Of a DNA stretch of 64,000 nt, positions 1 to 11,180 are shown piece after piece (within the stretch, counting starts at the first letter, position 1; each line of letters opens with the position of its first letter). The DNA comes from Adiantum capillus-veneris. Its lineage: Eukaryota > Streptophyta > Polypodiopsida > Polypodiales > Pteridaceae. The DNA is taken from assembly GCA_014529385.2 (NCBI GenBank), contig CM043947.1, positions 102,544,811-102,608,810 of the forward strand, in the 5' to 3' direction. Position numbers and translations under genes: made by a program. A model generated the notes under the pieces. That model ran no database searches and was not told where the DNA came from. It saw only the letters and a program-made list of their open reading frames with translations.

Positions 1-361
1 CCAGATTTGCACAAATCTTGTCAGCGTTTGGTCGTCTATGTATGATGAACTAGTGTCAAGGATTGACCTAGCAAATGTACTGGAAGCATTTGCAAAAAGG
101 ATTGTCAATCGTACGGTGACTGGCACTAGCATGTGCATATTGGAACACTATAGACCATACAGAGTCGTCTGTGCAATTTACATGCATGCTCTAGTGTGGA
201 TACACATGCTCGCCTATCACTAGAGCTGATACGGTTACATGTAGATCGACTGAGTGAGCCAATGGACATAGGTTGAGAGATACTCTCACCTATCTTTCTT
301 GTACATAGTCATTACACTAGGTTCTCTTTCTTAGAGGCACATTGGCCTTTCAATGGGAGAT
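1..361 (+). mobile_element. Possible Ty1/copia 3' internal end with polypurine tract
   Basis: The stretch ends in the purine run AATGGGAGAT at about 352-361, directly followed by TGTTGGGGC. That arrangement is typical of the 3' end of plant Ty1/copia elements, where the polypurine tract abuts the 3' LTR. I cannot read a convincing RNase H C-terminus in any frame, so the assignment rests on the junction only. The element is cut by the window edge. Confidence 0.3.
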
Positions 362-490
362 TGTTGGGGCAAAGGCCTCTATGCTTTGCCCGGTTGCCTA
401 GACTATGAGCGCCCGCACACTTTTGTACATTGATATACTTAGAGTGTATATGGGCCTACTCATACTCTGGGACGCTCCGCACTAAACACT
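362..490 (+). mobile_element. Possible start of a copia LTR
   Basis: Begins TGTTGGGG immediately after a purine run. No partner LTR is visible in the window and the 3' boundary is not defined. The sequence runs into the family A LTR region, which lies on the other strand. Confidence 0.25.
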
Positions 491-759
491 TTCAAAGTAT
501 ATGCCTAAGAGTGGTGGATGTTACTAAAAGTGCATCAAAAGCGAAAGAATTGGGTACACTTCTAGAGTGTATTTTAGAATAAATATTTACCCAACAATAG
601 ATGAGATAAATTGAAAGTCTTGGAGCAATTGTCACATGCTCAATTCTTCTCTTACCAACTATATCTACAAGTACACGGAGGTTTCTCAAGCTTGCTAGCT
701 GAAAGTAGGAAGGGTACGCCAACCCCCATAGGTAAGCCGCCCAAGGGTGTGAACCTCTA

Positions 760-1532
760 GCCCAATGGCAACCACAATGTTGGTAGGCTTCCAAGCCTCA
801 CTCTATCTTGTTGCAGATATAGCAAGAAAAAACCAAGAGCAAAATTATCAATCCATGGTGGCAGATTTGACACGATGAGTGCATGGAGGCTACAAAGAGG
901 TTTCCAATCTCTTGGAAAACACACTCAATCCTAATCTACTCAAACACAACACTCAATTGTATGTCAAAAACCAAAAGCTGATTGACACATCAACAAGCAA
1001 ATCATGACAGTTCACTAAGATCCCAAGCTTCAAACTATACCAAAATTATAGAATGGGTATACAAGGCCTAGACACACATGCCTACGACTCAAATCCACTT
1101 CAACCACTTACAAAAAAAAACCAATTACTATCAGCATGCCAGATTTTACCTAGTCGATTTTGGTCTACAATACACCTAGAAGCTTAGCCTTGATTCAATT
1201 TTGGTAAACACTATTGAGAGACAATGGCATAAAATTCATTATCCAAAAATTGACTTTTATGCCTTAGCCAAAGGGTTTTAGGTAAAAATAAATGATCTCT
1301 AAGCCCATATGTGGCTAGAATTAAGTTGATATAACCTAAAATCACTCCTATGATCGGCTCTTTATTACACATGTAAACTTGTAAATTAATAAATTACACA
1401 ATTTGAGGTTATAAATATCTAAGTTACTTAAATGAATAGCAAAAATTTACGACAAGGTCTCATAAGTAAAGCTATTGATTTATAGGTTAGCTATAAATTG
1501 ATAGGGGAGGAATGTTAGCTATGCAGCTAACA
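760..1532 (-). mobile_element. Family A LTR, copy 1
   Basis: In minus orientation it starts TGTTAGC at 1532, directly after a purine-rich tract (1533-1543). It carries a TATA-like motif GGCATAAAAG at about 1255-1264. It aligns by eye, with gaps, to 40330-41221 over most of its length: shared blocks include the tract around the TATA motif and the segment with 'catggaggctacaa'. The far boundary is uncertain because similarity fades below about 760. It lies at the 3' end of the decayed coiled-coil body at 1533-4130. Confidence 0.5.
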
Positions 1533-1541
1533 TTCCTCCCC
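1504..1541. repeat. Perfect 17-bp-stem hairpin across an LTR start
   Basis: A 17-bp arm (1504-1520) and its exact reverse complement (1525-1541) flank a 4-base ATGC loop. The arms contain the polypurine tract and the first bases of the family A LTR, so the LTR start and the purine tract are present in inverted duplicate. Confidence 0.85.
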
Positions 1542-3586
1542 TTTGAAATTGTGTTGTCAGCAGCGACACAAATACTTGTTGTGTGTGCATGGTTGTGTGT
1601 GGACTGCAGTGCCTGATGCCTTTTGTGTAGCTCCTCAAGCGCCTTGCAATATTTGATAGGAAGTTCTTTCTTAGCTGTCATGATAACCTAGATAGCGATC
1701 TTGTTCTTTTCTTCAATTGTTGAGTATGCCACAAATCTGGCTTGGAGGTCTTGTATAACAGGGCTAAAGATCTTTGATCTAAAAGTGAAGAGCTCTATAT
1801 AGAAGACAACTTCAAATGTTTTCATGTAGTGTGACGGAAAAACATTAGCTTGACGTAGAAACCATAAATAACTTCATCGGACGGTTGACTACATAGACCA
1901 TGGCACAAGCCTTTGTATCACTTTGGTCTGCATGCTAAAAGGTTTTGATGTAGGTGAGGATCATACATGATATGTTTGTTAGCATAATACATGCTAGATC
2001 TGGTATCCTTTTGAACATCTCTATGGCCTCTATAAGTGTTTTCACCATATAGGCTACTGAGGGTTTTCCATCCTTTGGTAGTGAAATCCTAGGATAATTA
2101 AGTCCGATGTTTCTTCTGGATGACTTTTATGGCTACTCCAGCTTGCTACTCTGGATTGGGCATTATGCTAAGTCTTTTCTAATATCCTTAAGAGAATTTG
2201 TATGGAGAATCAACTACTTGGGGTATTTGGATAGCCAAATTCTTCTTGAGTTGGGGTGTGCCAATGTTGAGTCAGCCTCATGCTCTTTCAATAGCCTCTC
2301 CTTGATGGTTAATAACTCAAAATTTATGAGAGTTATTGCTTGTGCCAATGTGCTTATATATTTTTTGGGAGTAATTTGAACAACATTGAGGGAGTGTAGC
2401 ACCCTCTCTTTCCACTGCATGGCTTCTTTCCAGATTTTCTCAATTCAAGTATGCTAGACTTGAGCTCTATCTTGGCTACAACACTTAAGCTTTGGTGCTC
2501 CTTAGAAGTTCTAGTCTTTATTTCTATAGGGGTGTTATCTTTGACAATTGAGCTAAATTACCTACTGGCATCCATGAAAATTGTAGAGCTTCAGAGTCAC
2601 CTATTGGTGATTTTGGTTGCTCATCATCCCTCTCTACCTACTTTCCTCTATTGTCTTGTGCTATTTTCAAGGTATTTCTTAAGGTTTCTATCTCTTGTTG
2701 GTAGGCTTGTTCCATCTGCACAAAATTGATGGCAAGCTCCCTTCATTGCATTCGATCTATTTTAAGCTCCATCTCTAGATATTTGTTCCTCTTTTACATT
2801 TCTTGATAGGACATGTCAAATCCTTGGAGGGTTAGGATGGTAGGGTTGGTCCTTAGCTTGTGAATAAGCTCATTCTGACCACTTATCCTTGATTGGGGCT
2901 ACCTAGATATTATCTACATCTAAATGTACCTATAGCCACTAGCATGAGCACTTGTGTCTAAGATAGAAGTGTTCAACTCTTTTATCCTCTTCTCTTGCTC
3001 CTCACTTTCTGGGGAGAGCTATTCCATGATCAAGGCCGCTACTTCCATTTTCTTTGTTTTCTCATGGTTGGCTTCTTGTAGGCTCTTGACCTCGGCTTGC
3101 AATTGTTTGCTGATATTGGAGTATTCTTCCATAAATTCCTTTGCTACTTCAAGCTATGGTTCATGTTAGTTTTAGTGTTCCATGTAGTTCTCAATGCGGC
3201 TTTGCTTGGCATATACCTCGGTCTTCATCTTTTTTGCTAGATGGTGGGAAAAGCTTAAGTAGTCTTCAATATCTTTCATAGGACCCATTTGATACAGGCT
3301 AGCTCTTTCTGTTTCTTGGAGTCTTTTGGATCCTCTTCATCTTGTTTGTGGTCTTCAATTGCTTTGGCTCCACCCTCGACTTCCATTCCTTCATCTTTTG
3401 TAGATTATTTTTTGGTATCTGATTGGTCTAAAGATGTATCCTCAAGGAGGTTGCCCTTGTGATGTTCTTCAAGGATCAATGATAAAATTGTATGCTGAGC
3501 CGTAGAATATATGGATATAGACGTGGTATTATTTGGTAGTGAATCAACTTGTGACTCTTCCCTCTTTGCGTCCACCACGTGGTATC

Positions 3587-3620
<34 letters not shown>

Positions 3621-4130
3621 TAGGCCATAGAGAAAATTCAACCTCGCTGATGGATCATCTTGTTAGTGGAACATAGGGTTCTCTGTTCTAAATATTTAGG
3701 ATTGGGTTTCCAGAACTCTTCCAAGTCTCTCAGAACCCCATTTGCATCTCAGTGCTTCTTTCTTGCTTTTTATTAGGGCAGATTATTGTGACAGCTCCTC
3801 AACTTTGACACGTGGTGGAACGTTTGTGTGCTTGCTACTACCCTCACCCACCTTTTGTTTGTGTAGATTCCTCAATACTTTCTGGGACTTTATCCATGTT
3901 AATCTCTTCTAATGCTTTATCCTCAGATTCCTCGTCACCCTCTTCCTCATGTTTAGAAAGTTCCAACACATTCCTTTTGGAATGGGTACCTAGGGACTTA
4001 GTGGCTTTGGCTTCTTCATGTTTAATCTTCTTATTCTTTACCCTGGTTATACGAGCCAAGAATTCCGATTTGGTGTGCTAGTGGTAGGTTATCTGCCATT
4101 CTGATTGCATGGTAGGCAATCTTGGTGAGG
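1533..4130 (-). pseudogene. Decayed family A body with coiled-coil protein remains
   Basis: Read on the minus strand, short frames recall the better preserved coiled-coil units at 42.5-59.8 kb. The frame at 2214-2420 has an MQWKERVL-like start and a WLSKYPK end, matching MQWEQRIL and WLTKYPQ in the units. The frame around 2950-3170 reads as a heptad-rich helix. The frame at 3844-4059 is rich in Lys and Glu. The last residues before the LTR (about 1533-1650) resemble those before the LTR at 41221. Many stops and frameshifts interrupt it, so it cannot encode the full protein. I do not recognise a known domain. It is likely a much older copy of the same gene family. Confidence 0.45.
3588..3618 (+). 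repeat. Poly-C tract, 31 bp
   Basis: An uninterrupted run of 31 cytosines. Runs of this length often vary in true length and are prone to assembly error. It lies inside the decayed coiled-coil body. Confidence 0.95.
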
Positions 4131-4574
4131 ACTACTACGAGGGCGTGCAAATATACACAAAATATAATATTACGAGCAACATAAACACAAACATGCATAC
4201 CTAAGAGATGCTAGGCACACAAAATCCACAACAAGATCAATTTGTGAGAGACAGAGAGCGGGAGAGAGAAGGGAAGAGAATGTACAAGTGCATCTCCTAG
4301 AGCAGAGTGCTACACATGCATGCAGACAAGAGAAGATGAACACAAAAACTCTCCCCATGAAAAGAGTGAGCATTTTCATCTTGTACGTATTTATGTATAG
4401 ATTTCTTGAATGCTCAAAATGAATACAAACTATCCGTCCGGACATAAAGTGACCATAACTCTTAAAGAGCTCTTTGATAATACAATATCAATAAACATGG
4501 TATCCTTTTGCATTTTCCATTGATCGCTTATGCTTTTGCCACGTGCCAATTGCAATAAATGAATATGTTGTACA
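4131..4574 (-). mobile_element. Diverged family B LTR, minus orientation
   Basis: The reverse complement follows the 489-bp LTRs at 44359-44847 and 49601-50089. It begins TGTACAAC after GGAGAGGTA (the intact element has TGTTATGG after the same GGAGAGGTA). Shared landmarks include the CACGTGG block, the CATTCAAGAA.TCTATA block and the CCCTCGTAGTAG end. Divergence is high, with many substitutions and indels, so this is an old copy. No target duplication could be defined. Confidence 0.6.
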
Positions 4575-5290
4575 TACCTCTCCGTTAGGAAAGCAACTCC
4601 CCACAGTCACTAAGTTAAGAATCTGTTGCAAATCATATTTGTCAAGAACAATGGTTAGAATTATGTGTCCAAAATATATACTCATAAACTTACACAAACA
4701 CATCTGCTTATGCCTACCATCATCCATATATTGCATATTCTAGTGTTCCATACCACAAGAATAGGCAGTATTTTATGCCATGTCCTTATTAGAGTATTAA
4801 GATATCATTGATCACTGTCATAATTCCAAGTTCAAGTCAATATACACTATCAAAATTATATGGAGTCATAAATAAAATCCAAATCCAGCTCCAAGTCCAA
4901 ATCCAAATCACTTTGATTATATATATATATATATATATATATAACAAAATCATACTAGGGGCAATGGTGGCTAGACATTGCAACATGATTTTGTAATCAG
5001 TGTTTCCTAGTTTGGCAAATCAACACCAATGAGGCGTGTTTTCTAAATTGACAAACTTGCACTCGTGCTACCTAAATCGGTGAATCTGCATTGATGTTGT
5101 TTAGACTAGTGAATTTGTTGTTTGTTGATGTGCTATCTAAATATGAAAATCTGCACTTGTACTTCCTAAAATAATGGATCTGTATAATTAATTGATGTTT
5201 CCTAAATCGGAAAACCTACACCTTAATGAGTATATACACTGCCTAAATCATTGAATCTGTGTGCACATGATCAATGGACTAGGCAAGGCA
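4575..5290 (-). mobile_element. Family B internal 3' end, diverged
   Basis: The reverse complement matches 48990-49600, the 3' internal part of the intact family B element. It includes the segment just before the LTR, a central block with a TGGCCACC-like core (TGGCTAGACATTGC on the plus strand here), and a degenerate array of the minisatellite unit CGCCGATTTAGGCAGC (here CCTAAATCGGTGAATCTGC on the plus strand, at about 5040-5270). No coding frame is visible. A second LTR of this copy was not found. Confidence 0.55.
4918..4943. repeat. (TA)n microsatellite
   Basis: About 13 TA units within the diverged family B internal region. Confidence 0.9.
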
Positions 5291-5763
5291 TTAAAAAAAA
5301 AACATTTACTACTTGTTTGACACAAAATTGGAGTATAGTTGAGTAGCAAGTGCTTACAAAATGTTGTTCACTAACCCAAAGCACTTTAGCTCATGCAATA
5401 GCTTTATAATTTAATGAAAAATCATCTCAAGAGTAATTCCATTCAGTGCAAGTACAAGCAATGTTGTGAGAGACGTTTGGTTTCACATTTTATAAGACAA
5501 TGTAGGTAAAGAAAATATGAAAATAAGAGTGAGGTATTTGATGTATAAACTTTGGAAATAATTTGCATTTAAAAATGTATGTACCTATGTGCGCAATATA
5601 GCCAGGTGATAAAAAACCTCATGCAGTTTACTGTTGCTTGCAGAGGAATCTTCCCTTAGGGGATTGTAGAGGATCTCTGACACTATGAAAGATTGATAAT
5701 TCAAATATGTGTAGGGCCACTAGTAGCAATGATATCTCTCAATTGGGAAAGAGGGAGTGTATG

Positions 5764-5841
<78 letters not shown>

Positions 5842-7359
5842 GTGTTCATCAATGTCATCACTTTGAGCATATCCATTATGTCTATTTGTGCATTCTTCAT
5901 GCTTTTGTGAGTTTTGCAAGGATCAGCATCCTGATGGCGATGATCCATTCTATATCCTATGGTTTTTTATGTCTTGTGATACCTTCTTTATTGCCAATTA
6001 TGATTGCTTGGATCTTTATGCATCATCTCTTGCACCATTGTGGCTATCGCGTGACTATCACATGTGTTTCTACTATCATGTCTACCATTACTGCTCCATA
6101 TGTGTTCCTTTGAATGTAAGACCTAACATGGCAAGGTATCTTGACCAAGATATGAGAGGGATTTAGCCGATCCAATCATCTTATGATAAAAAACTTGTTA
6201 TTGAGAGTGCATGTGCTTTTGTATTGATTGGTTTAATTGTTGTCCAAAAATGGGTGCCTTATAAAATGCATCATGCTTTTACTACATGCAAAAAACCCTC
6301 CTCGGTGAGATGCTACTAAAGGTGATGTAGAAATGTGTGTGTGTGTGTGAAGGCCTCTATCTGAGTCCAATTGTATCCATCATATCTATCTCTGCAATCT
6401 TCATGCTTTTATTTTTTCCTTTGATCACGATCATTGCGGGAATGTTCCTTCTATATTGATCATTGCGCTCATGATGTCTTTGTTACTATCTTTCACGTTG
6501 ATTATGTCTAGTGTGATCTCCAGCGTGCCATCTTCTGTGCCCTACCATTGTTTCAATGTGAAGCTATGAGTGTAATCAAGATGATGCCATCATCTGATCA
6601 TCCTCAAATTTAGTTGGTTTTTAGAGGTACTTGGCAAGAGTGAGGGGCGTTTGAGTACGTAATATGAATAGATAAATATAATGCTATATCACATGCATTA
6701 ATGAGCAACGTTTATGAAGTTTCTTTCATGTAGGGACAACACCAAATGATGAATGGGCAATGAAGCTTGAAAGTGACCATGACATAGTTGCTAGGGTCTG
6801 ATGCAAGTCAAAATGTTCAATGTTTTTGAGTGGCATGTTAGGGTCATAAAGTTGGGAATAGAGAGAGAGTGCGTTTGTTAATGCTCGTTAACTTACAAGT
6901 GTGTGAGTGTGTGTGTGTGAGTTGTGAGTTGGCATGATCTGGCAACTAGAGCCAAAAAAGCAGTGGTATGGTGTTGTGGCCACTAGCAGTACTTATGAGT
7001 ATGGGAGTGGTAGATGTTTCCATGACAGGGAGTAAATTTTGGCTTTAGATAGGGGGTGTGGAAAATAAGACAATTCCACATCTTCTACCAAAAAGTAAAG
7101 GTCGAGGAAGTTATAAAAAGGTTCAAGATACTATCGCCATGCTGCAAATTGGATGCTTTTCCTAGCCAAATCTTTCTTCTTTTTGATGGTTGTGGGATCT
7201 TGCATGTGTGTTGTCTTTTGCATGTAAGAAACACTCCTACCTAGCAGCTTAGGGAGCTCATTATATGTAAAACTCCTCTATCGCGTGCGTTCAAGATCTT
7301 TTTATAAAATCTCTTGTTTGTGAAATTTTCACAAGGGATATAATAACCTCTTTTTTTGA
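5291..7359. other. No gene recognised; AT-rich sequence
   Basis: Apart from the (GA)n run, this stretch holds only short GT runs (about 6333-6349 and 6907-6919) and short frames without recognisable motifs. I see no transposon termini or RNA gene in it. Confidence 0.5.
5767..5839 (+). repeat. (GA)n microsatellite, 73 bp
   Basis: An uninterrupted GA run. Open frames across it on both strands are low-complexity artefacts (RE or LS repeats) and not genes. Confidence 0.97.
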
Positions 7360-7554
7360 CATTTGGAAAAAATTACGCTTTTGTAAATTAATTCTTGTAA
7401 GATCCCTATTTTCCCTCCTTTGGATCCCTACTATGGCCGGTCTGCTAGCTTAACCAATATTCTAGCTTTTTCTCCCCTGGCACTTCCCCATATTAAATGA
7501 TCAGTTTAACATGAGAAAATCATTTAGGAGAATTAAATATTGATTATTATGACA
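7360..7554 (-). mobile_element. Fragment of the chromodomain-gypsy LTR, inverted
   Basis: The reverse complement starts TGTCATAA at 7554 and follows the LTR start at 27516 for about 190 bases. Shared blocks include AATTCTCC.AAATGATTTTCTCAT, ATCATTTAATATG, CCAGGGGAG.AAAAGCTA and GGATCCAAAGGAGG. Similarity is lost below about 7370. It is a truncated LTR of the same family in opposite orientation. The bases beyond 7554 do not resemble the internal end at 27480-27515, so it is not attached to a matching body. Confidence 0.65.
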
Positions 7555-8889
7555 TACTAGTTGTGGGTGGACCACAAATGCAAAGAAGCAGTGAAGATTG
7601 GAGTTACACATTTTTTACATTTTCCCAAAATGGCCATGTATTGTAATTTCCCAATTTATTTCAAGCCATTGTAATATTTGAAATGTGTTACGGGCTCAAA
7701 AGAGGTCAGTTAGTGTGCCTAGGTTGCAGATTCAGTTAGTTGTGGATCCCTAAAGGCCTTCGATACCCGGACAATGCATATTTTTACCTTATATATATAA
7801 GGCAGTTGATAGCGGGAAAAAGAGCAGTGCAATCGGGTGGCCTCTGTACTCGTGCACACTCCACAAACCACGCCTCATGCAAACAAGCAAAGAACAAAAC
7901 AAAGGGGGCACCACCCTAAATTAAGAGGTTTAGGGACCTCACACATAGTGCACATAGGAAAGTGAGACTTTTGGCATTATGATGGCATCAAAACATATGG
8001 AAAAACACATAGAAACGAAGCTTAGGGACCTAATGTAGCATATATATACACAAGACATCAGCTTAACAATACAGCGGCATCTGATCATACATAACAAGGA
8101 TATAGAGAAGCAAGCCAAGGATGGCATAATCCCTTGTCAAAAACAATCAACCCAGCAAGTAGGTATGATCCTACTAGCAACACATCAATACCTTAGAGAA
8201 TGATGGCGAGGATGGTGGCCATGGAGCATGAGAGAAGACTCCTTATTTAGGTTTTAGGGCTAGTAATGTAGTATACTAGAGGGAGAGAGAGAGAGGGAGA
8301 GAGAGTGGAGCTTCATCCATAGCTCCTCGTTGTGAGCAATGTCGTCATAGCTTCGTTGCTTGGTGAAGTGGGTGAAGTGTTGGTTTTGAGTGAGAGAAGG
8401 CCTCCTTATATAGGTTTTTGAGAGGGTTTAGGATTAGGGATAAACATGCTTAAATCCGCTGATTGGGGTTACTTTTTGCTTAGGGTGGTCAACAAATTGA
8501 GGTCACCCGATATGTCACCATCAAGATATTCTCTAGAGTGATGTGAGAGGGGAGGGTAAATGCTGATTTTTTTGATTGTGACACATGGGGATAAGGCCTT
8601 GACCAGAATTTAAGAGCAGGTAAGGTGGTTGTTGAAACTGGAGGTTTTGCACATGTCAGGGGGGGACCTGCGGGGGGGAGGTGGCAGCTGGGTCCTCCTG
8701 AGTATCAAATTCTCAAAAAATCCTCAACCATGGCTTCTTTTGACATGTGTTCTTTGAAAAAATCAGCATGTCTCTTTTCAACTCAAAAGTCTTTATCCCT
8801 GTTGACTCACCTTTACCATAAGATTTTCCCCTTTTCTCCTCCTGTAACTGCATTGTTGATGCCCAATCACTGCTTCTAGTAACAGTGAA
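7555..8889. other. No gene recognised; possible LTR promoter region
   Basis: Contains an AT-rich TATATATAA box at about 7792-7800 followed by short purine-rich sequence, as in LTR promoters, but no partner repeat was found. G-rich runs lie at about 8659-8684. Short frames here have no recognisable motif. Confidence 0.4.
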
Positions 8890-9033
8890 CTATTACCTAC
8901 CAAATACTTATGGTGCAGTAAAAACATTTACCATGGGTAAAAAAAGTTACTGTAGGTAAAAAGTGATTTGTATTTACCATGTAGGTGAAAAATATTTACT
9001 GTAGGTAAAAAATATTTACTATCGGTAAAAAAG
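8890..9033. repeat. Array of short TTTAC...GGTAAA near-palindromes
   Basis: At least four units of the form ATTTAC(C/T)(A/G)T..GGTAAAAA follow one another at about 8926-8944, 8946-8962, 8972-8990, 8994-9010 and 9012-9032. One unit (TTTACCATGGGTAAA) is close to palindromic. The cause is unknown. Confidence 0.7.
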
Positions 9034-9911
9034 TGAAAACGGAGAATGCTGTGCTGTGAGTCCACACGAACATCCTCGTGTAAATTTCACTAGAAATTCA
9101 CACCTAGAATGGGCTATTCTGTAAGATATAGGCTGTAGGCATGCATAAGAGCTCGTTCCCACGTATCTTCTGTCCATGGCACTTTTTACTCTTTGATGCT
9201 TGTGAAGTAGATTTTTCTTCTCTTTCGAGATCCCTTAGACTAGAGTATCCTCATCTCCCCAACAACTGACTGTGTCTTTATTGCATCTTCAGAAGGGGTC
9301 CTAAAAACCATGCATCAGCAGTGTGAAAATGGAATTAGGGTTCTCAGCCTCATTTGTTGAGACCACTCTTTGGTGAGAGCTCATGAGGTGTGTGGCTATG
9401 GAGTCCTTGAACTTCGACTTGCCCATGTGACTTGATTAACAATAATCAAGGCTTAATTATCTTTCACTATGCCTCTCTCATACTTCTTATGATTGTTAAT
9501 GATTCTTTGATTAGCTAGATCATAACTAATCCCACTCTAATCTTGTGTGATTGCCCTCTATTCGTTGTGTGTGCATGGAGGTTTGTTTGGAGTGCGGATG
9601 CTCGATAGATCTATGTGTGTGTGCTTGTGATTAGTGTGTTGTAGGATAGATTAGTGATGTGTGTGTCTTTGCAATCGTTAGTGTGTGATTGGGTTGATTT
9701 GAGGTGAAGAGAAGTGGATGTGGAGATTGTCAAACATCATTGTTTAGCTCCTCCATAGGCCGAGAAGCCCACTTCATAGAGTTGCCATTTGTATTGCCAT
9801 GATTAGCTCACTAATTGATGAGTGTTTCCATGCCCTAGCTGGGTAGCTGATTCCTCCAGATTGACAAGTATTGTTGGTCATTGGAGCTATGCTATGATGG
9901 TACCCCCAACA
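9034..9911 (+). mobile_element. Probable 3' part of a Tat/Athila-like gypsy 5' LTR
   Basis: The only direct support is its position just before the tRNA-Asp-type primer binding site. It ends ..CCAACA, a common LTR end in such elements. The LTR start is not identified and no second LTR was found in the window. Confidence 0.35.
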
Positions 9912-9913
9912 TT

Positions 9914-9931
9914 TGGCACCGTTGTTGGGGA
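9914..9931 (+). other. Primer binding site resembling tRNA-Asp
   Basis: TGGCACCGTTGTTGGGGA differs at two positions from TGGCGCCGTTGCCGGGGA, the complement of the plant tRNA-Asp 3' end used by many Tat/Athila gypsy elements. Both differences are transitions, as expected from decay of a methylated copy. It sits three bases after a CA dinucleotide that could end an LTR. Confidence 0.7.
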
Positions 9932-10792
9932 GCGATGGCCTACGCTAGTGTAGTTATAGCATAATCGGATCAATTTTCTCACTAATTTCCTAATTAATTT
10001 TTCTCTGTGTTTATGGTTTTGTGGATCTTGGATGTGTGTGCATGAAGCAATGTGTTCAATTTCCCCTAATTTGATACCATATCTTGCTACTTGTGTGCCT
10101 ATACACTCTAATCTCAAACTAACCCCTTGCTAATTTCACTAATTTTTGCTAACTTACACACTAATTTTCTACTAATTGGACTAACATTTTGTGCTTATGC
10201 TTTGATATTTGCCTAATTAGAGGCTTGATTTGCATTCTAACAATGCTGGTTTGTGCTAATGGATTAATGATTTTGACGATTTTGGAATGAAAGATTAGGG
10301 CTTTGGAGCATCGAAGCGACCTATATATTGTGTAATTGGCGGTTGGATGGTGCTATTGGATTCAAGATTTGTACGGTATGCCTAGCCATTGTTTAGATTG
10401 TGCTTTTGAACTTTTGATTTTGTGTGTTTGCATGCCATCGTAATGCCAAAATTTTCTTGGAATTGAATATACAAATTGATGGTTTTATGTGCTAATTAGC
10501 ATTGTAAATTTTCCTAATTGCATGCTTGGATGGTCAATTGCAATTGTGTGCAATAAAATTAGGTATGTGTGCACTTTAATTGAGTGTGTACTCCTAATTT
10601 TAGGTGTGTGTGCACTATTTTGCCCTTGTGTGTGCACCTAAAAATCAATGTATGCATAATGATTTTGCTACTTTGATGATTGATTTGTGATGTGGTCATT
10701 CCCAATTAGAGATTTATGAATTCAATTTGTAATTTTGACATGATTAACCCTTGTGTGTGCGCACCTAAAAATTTGTAAAAACTATCAACTAT
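9932..10792 (+). mobile_element. Gypsy leader, part 1 (before the CACTA insertion)
   Basis: Long AT-rich, T-rich non-coding sequence after the primer binding site. Sequence of the same composition resumes at 18363, directly after the CACTA element. Long untranslated leaders are usual in Tat/Athila elements. No coding frame is supported. Confidence 0.5.
10790..10792. repeat. CACTA target site duplication, left (TAT)
   Basis: TAT directly precedes the left terminal repeat and is repeated directly after the right terminal repeat. Confidence 0.85.
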
Positions 10793-10804
10793 CACTACAA
10801 GAGG
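10793..10804 (+). repeat. CACTA terminal inverted repeat, left
   Basis: CACTACAAGAGG, exact inverse of 18351-18362. Confidence 0.95.
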
Positions 10805-10861
10805 TTGTGTGCTCTTGTGACGCTGTTAGCGACAGAAATACACTGGGTTTTTATAACCCCC

Positions 10862-10980
10862 GGCGTCGCTAAAACCGTCGCTACGAGCGTCGCTACGAGA
10901 GCGTCGCTATGAGCGTCGCTATAAGCGTCGCTATATGCGTCGCTATGAGCGTCTCTATATAGAGACGCTCATAGCGACGG
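10862..10980. repeat. Subterminal repeat array, left
   Basis: About ten copies of a GCGTCGCTA(T/C)GA-like unit in direct and inverted order, ending in a self-complementary stretch around 10953-10972 (GCGTCTCTATATAGAGACGC). In CACTA elements such arrays bind the element's own DNA-binding protein. That function is inferred here. Confidence 0.85.
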
Positions 10981-11180
10981 GCAAAATGAATTGATTGGCA
11001 AATGTAATAATGACAATTGTACAACATCATAGGCATAAAGAATTGATTGGCAAAAGGAACTGCGGTGACAAATGTAATAATATACATGGTTCAAAAAGAC
11101 GTATAAAATCCGTCTCATGATACATAAGCTATGAGAAACCCTAAACTAATGCTATCTAGCTACGGCTAAACTGACGTCGT

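Noticed and set aside
5701-5948. Overlapping frames on both strands with LSLSLS or RERERE repeats
   Set aside because: They are translations of the (GA)n run. The same applies to frames over 17696-18181, 19666-20128, 27769-28099, 30184-30524 and 38991-39566.
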